A DNA stretch of 64,000 nt from Melastoma dodecandrum (taxonomy: Eukaryota > Streptophyta > Magnoliopsida > Myrtales > Melastomataceae): NCBI GenBank assembly GCA_029817715.1, contig JARUPY010000539.1, forward strand, positions 4,625,501 to 4,689,500, read 5' to 3'. The notes beneath the pieces are model-generated. The model ran no database searches. It was not told the origin of the DNA and saw only the letters and a program-made list of their open reading frames with translations. The translations under genes were made by a program, and so were the position numbers. Below, piece after piece: positions 21,501-35,292 of the stretch; the first letter of the stretch is position 1; the number at the start of each line of letters is the position of its first letter.

Positions 21501-24366
21501 TGGCAACGATGGTACTGCCTTTAATACCAATATCAGACTTATAAATCCCAGTATAATCTATTATTACAGCATTTGTAATAACAGTGTCCAGGGAATCTTC
21601 CAATGGCTGGCCACAGGCCTGACCCATCCCATCTCTAATGACCTTTCCGCCACCGAACACACATTCATCCCCATAGACAGCACAATCCCTTTCGATTTCG
21701 GCATACAAGTTTGTATCACCAAGCAATACTCTATCACCTACTGTAGGGCCGTACATATTTGCATAAGCTTCACGGGTCAAATGTTTTGTGAAAGTGGGAG
21801 ACTCTCCTGCGACACCAACACTACAAAATCATGACAACCAGAGTAATTATTATCTATATTTACCTAGATGCTATCGCAAAACATAAAAAGGTTCACCCTG
21901 AATATAGAAGTAAAAATGTGAAAGCAAAGAGGCAAATATAAAGACCTAGCATTTGTTTCTTCTGGACTTCTGATTCCTTTATGGTTCAGCAACTCCATTA
22001 CAGCTGCACAGTTAGTGTCAGTTACAGGACCATCAGCCATGCCGTTTCCTCCTCTGATCACCTTTCTTCCTCCGATACTTACAAGTACAACACTTTTTTT
22101 CTCTCCAGGCTGGGATAGTAGAAAACGGATTTGTTCATAAATATAGGCAAAAATTTCCAAACACAAATAGATATGTCTTGCTCTTATAAATTATTGTTCA
22201 CAGTGCTGCAGACTTTGAGTATCATAATTTCCATGGCAGCTTCAGAATAGCGACTTATGTTTGTCACAATGGGTATGTTACCAGCAGAAAATATTATTCT
22301 ATTTTTGCGCCCAATCCGTTATGTATATTGGCCGTCCTCCCATTTTCGATAGAAAAATTGTTGCTGTGGCAACATGTAAAGGCATGTCATTTGTCCTAGG
22401 GTCAGGAGGAAATTCATTCGGGCCAATCAACAAAAACCAACTGAAATTCTTTGAAAAAGATGGACTTATCAAAGAAGAGTATGGAAAATATACCTCAAAG
22501 CGTGTGGCAGTGCCTGCGGGTATATTTAGCCGCATTCCATGAGCTTTCCTCCGATCAAAGACCAAGAACGGATTGGTCTCAATAAAGTGATAATGGCTTC
22601 CAACCTGAGGAATTTGGGAAAGATAGGAAACTGTGGATCGTATAGACGAGCTCTCACGTACAAATATTACAAGAAAATGAAGTAAGAAATTAAGGATATG
22701 ATGACTACTCCAAACAGGATAACACCTTTCAGATAACCTAATTTACATTTGTTGGCAAAGAAAACTACAAGGTGGGTTATATTATTTTCAAGCAAAAGAA
22801 AAAATCAGGAAACCCATGCTTTCTTTAGATTTTGAAGTGATAAGTTTGGCATAACTCCACGACTGTTGAAAACTGATGAACAGTGACTGTATGCTGCAAA
22901 GTACCTGAACTGGCCGGTCTCCTGTATTCGTCACACTCAATATAACTGCAGCCCTTCCACGATTTATGACAATATCTCCGATGCCGCAAGTTATATGACC
23001 AGGAATGATGCCATCTGCCAACGCTGAAAACTTCTCCAGGGAGGGAACTTCAAGGCAAATTTTCCACATATCAATTACCAGAGGTCAAATATTACACGAA
23101 TAAGAGGAATGATTCTGAGTTGTTTGCATCCAGAAGGGAAAGCCCCAACAAATACATATTATATAGATTGAAGCATCAGAAATACGCACTTAAGGATAAG
23201 TACCAGGTAAAGTTTCCAATTTATGGAATGCAAAACTCAAAATGGTTAAAATGTCTGCGGTTGTAAAGGATGTCAAACCGACAAACATTTTCATAATGAT
23301 GCCGTCGTAATATGGACTCTTGAGATGAAAGAGCTGACTTCGCTTCTGAAGATTGGTCAATGTATGTCCAAATTATGACAGGAGATGGTCCTCATTATAC
23401 CAATGCTGCGTTTACTTCCTATGAGGCCAGTGATACCTTATTTGTGGTTGTCTTTGGTGAACAATTTTCTTTCTTTCTTTCTTTTAAATAGAAAATAATT
23501 AAAGCAGTTTAATGCACCTGGCAAGAAAGAGCCATGCAGGGCAAGCTCTAAATTTCCATCTTCAGTGGCAATGACATCATGAATAGTAATTAACTTAGTT
23601 CCATCATGAAAAGTCCCTTCAATCTGTGGAGATTAGCAAGATCACCCCAAATAAATTCACAAGTTCGAAAATTTAAGAAACAACTAGTCACAGTAGTACC
23701 TGCACGGTATCCAACAGATGAGGAACAGCCGGAAGAACTTGCCTCCTAGTAAAACAAACAAGAGAGAACTATATCACTATTACTAAACCAAAAATTTGAT
23801 ATCTTTATTCTTTCGTTTCAATAAAGGCAGAGTCAGAAACAAAAATCACTTTGTGGTACAACAACATATGAAGAATGGACAGCATCCCATTATAAGTCGA
23901 ATTTCTGATCCAACACCACAGGGAAATCAGAAAAAATTGGATAAAAAAGGAAAACACAAAGAACTCTAATGAAAGAGTATGGACAACGCCATCGAACTGA
24001 ATGTTCGCGGCTAACGAAAACACATCAGAAAGCCACCATACCGCCCGAGGAGCCGTTTCCCTATGTCCATCAACTCGGCCACTGTTCTATCACCGTCTCG
24101 CACGAACTCCAAGATCTAGAAAAGAGAACAGTAAGATTGTAACAAACTTCCGTCCGACTTGCATAGTATCATATCATCACCAAATCAACACACCACCGAC
24201 GAAGCTATCGAACCAAAGGGAACAAGCCACCGCGCCATACCTGCGAGGCGACGAGGGCGATAGACTCGGTGTAGTTGAGTCGCAAGCCGCGGGCGAGGCG
24301 CTTCTGGGCGAGGAAACCGGCATTATGGAGTCCGAGCTTGTCCACTTCCCTCGGAGTCAACTTCAT
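18527..24366 (-). CDS. URE: Urease, single-chain plant type (EC 3.5.1.5)
   Basis: Hydrolyses urea to ammonia and carbon dioxide in the cytosol, with a nickel centre. Eighteen exons: 24241-24366, 24042-24115, 23700-23745, 23518-23623, 22905-23047, 22494-22604, 21946-22109, 21445-21820, 21231-21339, 20488-20627, 20176-20313, 19981-20072, 19754-19883, 19518-19676, 19237-19404, 18988-19122, 18830-18901 and 18527-18748. The sum is 2511 bases, 836 residues, the normal length for plants. The gamma-like part starts [13 protein letters not shown], the beta-like part spans about residues 135-270, and the alpha part starts at [17 protein letters not shown]. Active-site features are present: CHVHFICP (nickel ligands), GLKLHEDWG (carbamylated lysine), the MVCHHLDKD loop and SSDSQAMGR. 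The C-terminus is PLSRNYFLF. Intron 17 has a GC donor. Accessory proteins for nickel loading are not in the window. No defects seen. Confidence 0.97.
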
Positions 24367-24782
24367 CCTTCCTTCCTACTCCTTTCCCTCCGCAAAGTCA
24401 ACTGAAACCCCCGGGAATGACGACAACCGCCACCGCTTCACGGAAAGAACGGCCGATCGGCGGCGATCGACGGATATGATGACTCGGAAATGGAGATCAG
24501 CGATGGGAAGCCACGACGACTCGGGCGGTTAACGGAGGAGGAGAAGACAGTTCGGGAGGGGAAAACTTATTCCGCTGACACACTGGAGGGGCAGAGTGGC
24601 GCTCACAACGAGGTAAGCCAAGCTGACGATGGGAAACCGCCCATAAAAATTTGCCAAACATAGTTTTGGGAAATTTTCGATTTAGCCCTTATATTTCTTA
24701 TTATATTATCGTTTAGTCCTTTAGTTCCGGAAATGTCGAATTTCATCCATCCTCTAATAAAAACAGTTTTAATTTTCTAATA

Positions 24783-25850
24783 TCCTGAAATCTGAATTGC
24801 AACCTGGTAAGATTACCATTGACAGCAGCACGTCTACATGGCGTCGTATGACTGTGACCATAGTAAAGGATGCGGATGGGATCCCTGCTGCGGCCGTACT
24901 CCTGGCCCGGCCACACTCCACGATTACTTTCGGTCTTTTGGAATTGCTAACCTTCATGTAGACCGCTAATGGCATCCTGATTGACCAGCGGGCATTAGGA
25001 TAAAGGCGAGTTTGTGGTGCGAAGAAGGATGGGCTGAGGTGCTTACTGTAAGGCGTGCGAGCACATCAGGAGCTCGGTTTCTCCTCCCCAGACGTGCAGT
25101 TTCCTCCTCTCGGCAGCGTATGTCGTGAAATCAACCTGCACGAACCTTCACTCCCGGGGGTAATTGGAATAGAAATCAGTTATCCCACAGCGAAGGAAGT
25201 ACAAAGGATCGGAAACGTTTTTACCATTCGGCTTCTGAACCTCTCCTGACAAATTCGTCCGCAACCTGTATGGGGAAGAAAATCCAGAGGCATCGGACCG
25301 TGCTTTATTGTCCAAGACGTAAACGTTGGCTCCAGGTCAATTTCCTACCTTGTGTCGGAGCTCATCCGTGAGTTGCTTCTGCAGGGCTTCCCTCGGTGAT
25401 TGCTTCCAGTTTCCGAGGTAAGCCATATGGATCACGGAACGGAACAAGCATCTCCGGTCGCCTGTGATGCCTGCCCAGCACAAAACGTCCAGTATCACAC
25501 TACTAACCTTCCATGTCACGAATCAAAGAAAAGATTGACTACTCGTTCATTTATTCATTCCACTCAACTAGCGAGTGCGCGAGCGATATCTGCAGTGAAC
25601 TATCGGAGGAATGGATCTTACCTCCAATCACGGAATCGGCCGACGCTTCCATCTTTCTGATTCCTTTCTTCTCTGCTTCACCATCCCTTCCCCGGGGCGT
25701 GCTCCAGCGCTCCAACCCCGAGAGTTTGGAAACATACTTAGTTCCTCCGTCACATATAGGACGGATCCATGTAAATAACCAACTCCCGGGGTCTCCTCCG
25801 ACTCCCGGTGAATTCAAAACTACTTTTACCCGGTGTTCCCTATTCATTCA
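24783..25850 (-). pseudogene. OTU-domain cysteine protease (deubiquitinase) pseudogene
   Basis: On the minus strand, segments in order match plant OTU proteases. They are SADSVIGGKIHSSDSSLQIS (about 25570-25640), GDRRCLFRSV with EALQKQLTDELRHK (25350-25460), VADEFVRRGSEAEW (about 25210-25265), TTYAAERRKLHVWGGE with LLMCSHAL (about 25045-25120), and MPLAVYMKVSNSKRPKVIVE (about 24915-24975). Intron borders are still visible. The catalytic Asp and Cys of GDxxCLF remain, but the usual Gly is Arg. After KVIVE the frame breaks: the expected GQEYG and the ILYYGHSH stretch lie in the next frame. A further one-base loss near the catalytic His is followed by a stop. The product would lack an intact active site. 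It is probably a recently decayed gene; an unseen distal promoter or exon cannot be excluded. Confidence 0.65.
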
Positions 25851-25859
25851 TTATTCATT

Positions 25860-26772
25860 TCCCACCCCGTCTTTGCTGCCGACATAAATATGACACCCCC
25901 GCCCGGTTGCTTTTGAACTACCTTCTCCTTTCGAGGTCGTTTTTGTCGTGTAATAAGATATTATACTAAAACAATATTATCACACCATAAGTAAGACAAT
26001 ATGGATTACGTCGACAACTCTTTCAAAAAGGTCGAAGACATTTGAAAACTAAGGTTGAATTAATTAAATTCGTTTTTCTTTTTGAACTTTCTGCGATATT
26101 AATTGTAAATAGTGGGCGAGCATTCAATTCAATATGTAGATGAAATAGGGGTGGCCCAAAGAAAAGTAAGAGTGAGACAAAATAATAAAAACTATTAAAA
26201 AAAAACTATTTACAAGGACTCATCGGGTAAGTGAACGGAAGGGAAAGGGCGACATGACAGCACAAACAAAAAAGACACGAAACAAATGCCACCTTTCTAT
26301 TATATATTTTTGGGACGACGTGACTCGACTCAAGACAAGACTCCCCCTCATTTTTGTCTTCCGCTCGATTTTCCCACCCGATCGTCTTCTCCTCTCTCTT
26401 TTTTAAAAAAAAAAAAAAAATATCAAATTGGTTGTAGAAGAAGACTTTGTTATTCAGTTAGCGGCGATTTAAGGGACCGGATGCGAAACACGCAATGGTC
26501 GTTGGTTTCGTCGTCTCCTCCTACTTACTACTACTACTACTACTAGTGCTGCTACTATTACTATCGATCTCCTTTTATGGTGCCCTCCTGCACATCAATC
26601 ATCATCGATCTCTTCCTCCCCACCTCTCTCTTGCTTTTACTTTCTTCCTTTCTGTTAGGGTACTTCGTTTCGTTAGATGATGTCTGTCTCCTCCTGATCT
26701 TAAAAAAAAAAAAGCGGAGGAGAAAACGGAAAGATAGGTTGCTACATACGACAAGATCCCACCTCCGCCGCC
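25860..26772. other. Intergenic and promoter of the At3g27210-like gene
   Basis: No gene recognised. Contains A- and T-runs near 26200 and 26405, a CTA microsatellite at 26518-26545 and pyrimidine-rich leader-like sequence up to the ATG. Confidence 0.5.
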
Positions 26773-27553
26773 ATGGGGGTCTGCGCGTCCGCTCCGAAAG
26801 ACCACGGCTCTGCCATTAGGCTCGATTTCTCCGCTGTCCGAACTACTAAGGCGGATGCCAAGGGAGTTGACTCGGCCGGCCTCGATGCGCCTCGTATGAT
26901 CATCATTTGACTGTTGTTTGTCAGTGAGTTCGTCTTGTTAGTCTGATTCCGAGGATGTTTTTTGTTTTTTTGCCTTGGTTTGCTGTTATCGTGCAGGTGA
27001 TGACGGGGAGGTGTTCTTTGACTCGCGAGCCTGGTTGGATTCTGATTGTGAGGATTATTTCAGTGTCTGTGAAGGTACGTTCGTTGTTCGTCGCTCTCCT
27101 TGCCCCTATTAGCCGGAAGACTGTCTGATTTCGTGCGGCTTAAGGAGAAGTAGCTTGTATTTTTTTATTTGTGCAGAGGCGACTCCCTCTCGTACTCCGA
27201 TTCACACCAGCCTCCTTATCGAGATAACAACCAACTTCATCCCAGAAACCCCTTCAACACCCAAGAAGCTGCTGATAGATCTTCTCCGGGAAAGCAACGA
27301 CTCCAATCCTGCCAACAGCGATCAAGCCTTAAACCACACACAGACTGCCCCTGGCCATGCCAATTCTCCGATGATTTCCCACGACAGGACAAACAACTCT
27401 GTCTGGAGCAGCGAGATGACCCCTAATTCTAAGCCGCTGAAGCAAAGGTCTTCACAGTCTTCCCCGTGCTGCCTGCCGAACTTGGTACGGAACCTGAGCT
27501 TTAACGAGAGAAGGAAGAAGATGAGCAATGGTAACATCGGCGTTAAATCCTAA
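26773..27553 (+). CDS. At3g27210-like protein, predicted N-myristoylated
   Basis: Three exons (26773-26893, 26997-27074, 27177-27553) give 191 residues with clean phases. The start lies in a GCCGCCATGGG context. The N-terminus MGVCASAPKD has Gly2 and a nearby Cys, the pattern for myristoylation plus palmitoylation, so it is likely membrane-anchored. A conserved acidic block DGEVFFDSRAWLDSDCEDYF follows. The rest is Ser/Pro-rich, with a basic end containing CCLPNLVRNLSFNERRKK. This arrangement matches the uncharacterised plant family typified by Arabidopsis At3g27210, for which I know of no established biochemical function. It is transcribed toward NUP54 (tail to tail, 237 bases apart). Confidence 0.88.
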
Positions 27554-27790
27554 ATTTGTGACTCTGCAACTGATTTAACTGTAAAGAGAGCCAGCAGCTG
27601 TGGTCACTTTTGCAATTCGGCAGCTGATCGATAACTACAGTTTTTGGTCGTCCGGGATTATGATCCTGTTTTGTCAATAAACCAGGATTTGGCATAGGAA
27701 CCAAAGGTGTAAAACAATTAACATACCCCCAGATATCAAAACCGGGTTCAGGAGATGAGAAATTAGACACAAGTCTCTCACTAGGTAACA

Positions 27791-30299
27791 TCAGCTGGTA
27801 TCTTCGGTCATATCTGTGTCCTCGGCCATCATTATTTCCATATCCCTGATATCGCGCTTCAAAACGTTGCCGAGCCTCGCGATGGCCTCTGTTTGCTGTT
27901 GTAAGACCTGTGTTGAACAGAAGAAAAATAAAACAGGATCCGTCATGTGGCATCCAAACCTGAAGATTAAGGATGACCAAACTTTATTGCTAAAGAAAGA
28001 GGGCAACTTAGTTAGCATTGATGAGGATGTAGAACACTTGCCTCCTGCAGATCTGCAAGACTTTGCCCATCTATTTTAGTTGATCCGGGTAGGTATAATG
28101 AACCAGCAACTCCACCATTCGCTTGAGCTCGTGATATTGCTAGCAAACTCTGAACCCTCCTCGAAAGTTCTGCTCCAGAACCTTTTAGCTGCATGTATTT
28201 TCCGTCCGCCATATCAACATGAAAATAATGCAAAGAGGAATTGACAAGATAACATCAAGCATGTCGAAAACCAACCTGCTTAGTAATGATGGCTAATTTA
28301 TCAGCCAGTTGAGCTTCACCCTTGACTACAGGCAACCGAAATCCTTTCCCCTCCAATGCCTCCACGATCCTCATGACCTTTTCATGTTTTCAGAGAAAAG
28401 GTTATTATTATTCTTTTTTTTTCTAAAAAAAAGCAGCAAATATCAGAACAGAGACAAAATTGATCCAACATCAAGAAATAGCTAGAGAAATTATAAGCTC
28501 TATGCAATGTTACAAAATGAATAGTGTTCCCCCTTTCCTTTGTTGTTATAGGAAGTAAATAAAGAAAACCAGGTAGCTAGAGAAATTATAAGCTATATCC
28601 AATGTTACAAAATGAAGAAAGTGCTCCGCCTTTCCTTCGTTGTTATAGGAAGTAAATAAAGAAAACCAGGCATCCTAAATAGAGAAGGGAAGGGACGTTA
28701 ATTACCCTTAGCAGGCGTCTCTGAAGATTTTGCTCCTTTTGCCTCATCCTTTGTATTCTGGGAAGTGTATCAGCTTGGAAATGTCTCTGTAGCTGCAAAT
28801 AAACACGTGAGCTCGCTTTAACTCAGGTAGGGAATACATGTTTACCATGAAAGAGTAAAAGCAAGCACAAACAAGAAGAGCTACACCACAACTCAAGTAG
28901 GGAATATGGATTTACCATTTTGACATTACTCTGTGTGGTTTTCAATCTCTCTGCATCTGAAAGAATGACCCCATCTTGAAGCTGCGTTCAGAAGGACTTG
29001 ACATTAGGTGCTACAGAACACATATGACTAGAGACCAGAGAGGCTAGTAAGCACCTTATTTCATGTGATAGCTCGGTAATGTGACTTACAACAAATTCCA
29101 AATGTACAAAAATCTCAACCGAGAGAAGTTGCACCACCCAAATGTACAAATAAGTCGACCACATTTACAAAAATCTATAATATAATAATTTGAAAGTTAT
29201 GGTATAATTTAACTCTCATAGTCCTCCTGTTAACCTAAAACCAATCCAATATGTGGCTAAGCATAACATTAAACTAGTAATTATCACCAACAACAATGTT
29301 ACTTCCTGGACGTAAAGTTTGACATCCATCGTCCCGGAGTAATTAACTCCTCAATCTAGCAAGTGCATGACTGTCAGCTTCAGTACACTAAGAGACATAG
29401 AAGTGGGAATAACCTTTAGGCGGTTAGAAAGATCCTTGAAGCCCTGAACAAGTTGTGGCCACAAGCGCTCGCGATCAGCGCTGTCCATTCCTTCCAACTT
29501 CCCCATTGCCTCTGCCCACATGATCTGCCATTTTATTATAATTTATAACCATCCATAACTCCCCCAAAATCCTCATCATATCATTACATCAACATCAAAG
29601 AGAATAATCACATCCAAATGCAGGCACAAACCAGAGAAACATAACTTCTTACTCACATCAGATACACAAGCGGGCTTGGCTCTGAACTGAGGATCCGTCA
29701 CACTGAACAACAAGTGCTGGAAGAATTTAACATTGCCTTGAGTTATGCTTGTGATGACATAATAACAATTCAAACGTACGAAGGAAGAACAGAAGTAGAA
29801 AAGAAAGAGAACCTTGAAGGCGTACTTAGGGTTTGCAGGGTCCTCCTTGTAAGCATCAACGATAGCCTAACCAACAACAACAATAGCAGCACCGCCACAA
29901 ATAATCACCTCACCGAAATTGAGTGGTCGTGGCAAGGCGCACAGAAAGAGGAGGTAAGAGTAAGCAACCGACCTGAATGTCCCGATCGGCAAGGGAGAAG
30001 GGGAGAGGGGCGACGGGGGCCATCTGAGTGGTGAGCTGGCCGCCAGTAAATGGATTCAGGGAAGCAGCGCCAAACGAAGGCTGCTGCTGCTGCTGCGGTG
30101 GCGTAGTCTGAAGCCCCGGAAGCTGAAGTTGAGGCGGAGTTTGCAGCTGCTGGGAGAAGAAGGGGGACTGCTGAGACTGAGACTGGGCGGAGAAGGGGGT
30201 CATGAAGAGTGAGGAGCCAGTGAACGCCGGGGTCGAAGGGGTACCGAATCCTCCGCCCCCGCCGAGGGAGGACGATGCCCCCGCCGTCGATCCGAACAT
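27791..30299 (-). CDS. NUP54: Nucleoporin NUP54
   Basis: Nine exons: 29973-30299, 29813-29866, 29657-29716, 29414-29524, 28916-28981, 28706-28792, 28276-28377, 28042-28188 and 27791-27907, totalling 356 residues. It is one subunit of the central NUP62-NUP58-NUP54 channel complex of the nuclear pore. The N-terminal 100 residues are low-complexity: Gly-, Gln-, Pro- and Ser-rich with a few FG pairs (GGGFGTPS, PSFGAAS). The C-terminal two thirds are alpha-helical coiled coil, including AIVDAYKEDPANPKY, RLWPQLVQGFKDLSNRLK, LPRIQRMRQKEQNLQRRLL and VLQQQTEAIARLG, the NUP54 alpha-helical domain. Intron 8 uses a GC donor (GAG|GCAAGT). The FG part is shorter than in animal homologues, as in other plants. 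Confidence 0.93.
28479..28670. repeat. Tandem duplication of about 96 bases in a NUP54 intron
   Basis: Copy one 28479-28573 and copy two 28574-28670 both run from TAGCTAGAGAAATTATAAGC to AAATAAAGAAAACCAGG with few differences. It lies wholly within the intron between exons 28706-28792 and 28276-28377. Confidence 0.9.
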
Positions 30300-30619
30300 C
30301 AGTGCTGTGTGCAGATCAAGTGCTCGACGATTTGCCTCCTCTTACCAACCGTGTCGTCAATTTGATTTCCTTTGGGCGGAAACGCCAGGTTTTCTATATC
30401 TCGGATGAAATGACAATTATACCCTCTATCCGCGGAGCAAATTTACACTCTCCTTGGGCTTTTGCATTGGCGTATTTCTTGTCCGATCGTATCAATATAG
30501 TCATCCTTTCAAGTATTAACCACTTCCGTAGTCGCCTTGAATACTTATTCCCGGCTGTTGCTAGGCCCACAATCTCAGGGGAGGGGCCCGGGTTGGGGGT
30601 GAATTTTCCCGCAAATTAA

Positions 30620-31297
30620 CTCCACGGCTTTTCCCCAAATTCACTCCAAAAACAACCGCATCCAAACCCCACATCTGCTGATCAATCGAACATTGATCAC
30701 TCCCACATGATAATATGAATCCATCTGACTAGTGACTGGTCCTGCTCATGCAAAGAGGACAGTAAGGCATTCATGCTCTAGTCTTCCTGGTGGGTGCTTA
30801 TGAGATTTGAACAAGAATAACGAGTTAAGGATCCCTTCACCACCAGTAAAGCATTGACAGCAAACCACTCGTGAAGCCATGAATGGATGCAGAAGAAGTT
30901 ATAGGAGGACTGCTTGAAACCCCTGACAGATGATAACCAAAGTCCGCAGCACACCCATCTTCTCAAAATTGACATGAATAATGTGGCCAAAGAAGAACCC
31001 AGAAACAATGCACACACAAGGCCAAACACTTGCGCCAGATATTGTCTCTTGCTTTAAGGCGTGCAACATGCCATGGAATTCCAGAGATTCCTACAGCAGA
31101 ATGCAGAAGAACAGTACCAGTTGCAGCGCATTATCATATCATGTCATCGAAATCAGTCACATATCAGCGAGAAAAAGATTTTGTGAGTCCTCAACAACAG
31201 TCCATGCCAACCGATGTATATCAACTCCGGTAACGTGCACCGCAACAAATCCTTGCTCAAGGATGTGCCGCTTATGGATACTTCCATTACGGGCTCT
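30620..31297. other. Intergenic, 3' flank of SPCS1 gene
   Basis: No coding similarity recognised on either strand. The right-hand part is presumably the SPCS1 3' UTR. The left edge approaches the NUP54 promoter. Confidence 0.5.
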
Positions 31298-31591
31298 CTA
31301 CTTCTTCGTGGATTTCTTCTTCCCAGATGATGCTGCCGTGGCCTGCTGCTGTGGAGGCTCTTTGGAGTACTCCTCAGCCACGCTAGGTTCCAGCCACTTG
31401 AGGGGGTGACGGTTGAACAGCGGCCAGTTGGGGACAGTGATCAGAGTGATGAGGACGACACCGCCAGCGTAAATCAGCATCATGATGCGGAAGGACTCGA
31501 TCATGAATCCAGTGACGTAGGCAGCGACCGCGACGGCCACGAGCATGATCTGCATCAACTGCTCAGACAGCTTCTGACCTTGCCAATCCAT
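31298..31591 (-). CDS. SPCS1: Signal peptidase complex subunit 1 (SPC12-like)
   Basis: A single coding exon of 97 residues beginning MDWQGQKLSEQLMQIML, the conserved start of plant SPC12 proteins. Two membrane segments follow (about residues 12-35 and 38-58), then PNWPLFNRHPLKWLEP and a lysine-rich tail (GKKKSTKK). SPCS1 is a non-catalytic ER-membrane subunit of the complex that removes signal peptides. Length is normal for the family. A 5' UTR intron is possible, since sequence upstream of the ATG is AT-rich. Confidence 0.95.
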   Translation of the reverse strand: MDWQGQKLSEQLMQIMLVAVAVAAYVTGFMIESFRIMMLIYAGGVVLITLITVPNWPLFNRHPLKWLEPSVAEEYSKEPPQQQATAASSGKKKSTKK

Positions 31592-31936
31592 CTAAACATC
31601 CACCAGAGCAAAAACCAAAGAAAAAATCATACATGTGCAAATTCCAGATCACATCAAAAACCCTAAATCGACAAAGGATTATATTAAGACGAACGGAGCA
31701 TCAGGTCAACGATCGAGATTCGCAGACTCACCCTGAGGGAAATCGAGAGAAGATAGGCAGATCCGATTTGTTCAGTCTCGGTCGGCCTAACTGCAGCGGG
31801 GAAGAGAAATTCCTGTTAGGGTGTTTTAGGGAAGGGGAGAAATGTCCGTCTCCACTCCCGCAATACCACTCCGTAATAAGACGAAAATGCCCCTTGGTTC
31901 GAATATAATACACCAAACACTTTCCAAAGTTTATAC

Positions 31937-32354
31937 GAGTTTTGTTCCAATTTAACCTTAATTTATAAAATAATTCGCGAAATAACCTCGTCAATTTCGA
32001 AATTCCGCAAATAACCTCGTGAAATCGGCCTTAGAAAGGCCGACCTCAAATTCTTAAAGAAGTCGGCCTTTCAAAGGCCGACTTCATAAAAATAAAAATA
32101 AAAATAAAAAATTTTAGGGAAGTCGGCCTAAGGCGGACTTCCATCAAATAAAAAAAAAACAAATCCCCCAAATCCCCCACAATCCCCCATTTTTTCTATT
32201 CAGTGGAAGTCGGCCTTTCAAATGTCGACTTTTTTAAGAAATTGAAGTCGGCCTTTCAAAGGCCGATTTTACAAGGTTATTTTACGAATTTCCAAACTGA
32301 CGAGGTCATTTCGCGAATTATTTTGAAAAATAAGGTTAAATTGGAACAAAGCTC
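31937..32354. mobile_element. Hairpin-array TIR element, copy 1
   Basis: Ends are GAGTTTTGTTCCAATTT and its near complement TTGGAACAAAGCTC. The target duplication AAGTTTATAC / AAGTTTATAT lies at 31927-31936 and 32355-32364 (9 of 10). The outer arms pair over roughly 80 bases (TTCGCGAAATxACCTCGTCA). The interior holds about five short palindromes with arms like AAGTCGGCCTTT and a centre of a few bases, e.g. at 32060-32086. No coding capacity. The long inverted ends and 9-10-bp duplication resemble Mutator-like elements. Confidence 0.9.
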
Positions 32355-32560
32355 AAGTTTATATGATATACATTTAATTTCTAAATTGTGAAAAATAATT
32401 ATTTTACTTTTGGTCAGAGGAATTAAGAACTCTAATTAGACAATCATTTCGAAAATAATCGGAAAGAATTAATCGTTAAAGGATGTAAAAGTTGATTTAT
32501 GAAAATATCTTATTTTCGAAGCAATTTAAACATCAAACAGAATCCGACGACAAATTGTTC

Positions 32561-32938
32561 GAGTTTTGTTCCAATTTAACCTTAATTTATAAAATAATTC
32601 GCGAAATAACCTCGTCAATTTCGAAATTCCGCAAATAAGCTGGTGAAATCGGCCTTAGAAAGGCCGACCTCAAATTCTTAAAGAAGTTGGCCTTTGAAAG
32701 GCCGACTTCATAAAAATAAAAATAAAAATAAAAAATTTTAGGGAAGTCGGCCTTATCCCCCGTTTCCTTGTTTTTTTTTCCTATTCAGTGGAAGTCGGCC
32801 TTTCAAAGGCCGACTTTTTAAGGAATTAAAGTCGGCCTTTCAAAGGCCGATTTTACAAGGTTATTTTACGAATTTCCAAACTGACGAGGTCATTTCGCGA
32901 ATTATTTTGAAAAACAAGGTTAAATTGGAACAAAGCTC
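32561..32938. mobile_element. Hairpin-array TIR element, copy 2
   Basis: Nearly identical to copy 1 and in the same orientation, about 200 bases to its right, with an internal deletion of roughly 40 bases around the third palindrome. A perfect 10-bp target duplication, CAAATTGTTC, lies at 32551-32560 and 32939-32948. This shows it inserted separately and did not arise by tandem copying. Confidence 0.92.
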
Positions 32939-33089
32939 CAAATTGTTCTTCAAAATGAGGACGCGCAGTGTTAAAAAGACCAACTAAACTTCCTTACAAA
33001 ATTATATAAATGACCACACAAAATTCCAAAATGAGACTCGGTTAACAAGCGATGCTATTCTGCCCTGAAATGAAACAACCACCCATAAC

Positions 33090-34880
<1,791 letters not shown>

Positions 34881-34912
34881 GGCGGATGGGGTAGTGGGTA
34901 CGGCGGCGGTAG

Positions 34913-34950
34913 TTAGGGTTTTGGAAGGTGGATTTCGTCTTCTTTATATA
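34913..34950 (-). promoter_or_regulatory. Telobox and TATA box of RPL17
   Basis: On the minus strand, TATATAAAG lies at 34942-34950 and the telobox AAACCCTAA at 34913-34921, 33 bases before the ATG. The pair is typical of plant ribosomal-protein promoters. Confidence 0.65.
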
Positions 34951-35292
34951 TTTGAGCCAACTGCGCCTAGACAGCGTCGTTTCTATCTACGGTTGGCCCA
35001 ATCTAAATGGACCGGCCCATAAGGATGTAGGCCCATTGTGAGCCCATTGCCGGACATCCTCTAACGTTTCGGGAAACACGCCTCTTCGTTGTTCTTTGGG
35101 ACGGAACGGCATGATTTGTTTATAAAGGAGAAGATCGAACAATTTCTCCCAATCGAAGGCTTATTATTAAATAAATACTCATGCCCATCAAGGCAGTCTC
35201 GTGATAAGAAAAACAAGCTTTTTGAGTGGGTGTGCTGTGACTAAGTCTCTACTCTACCCTGTTCAATGGAACCACATAAATGTAATGGGGGA

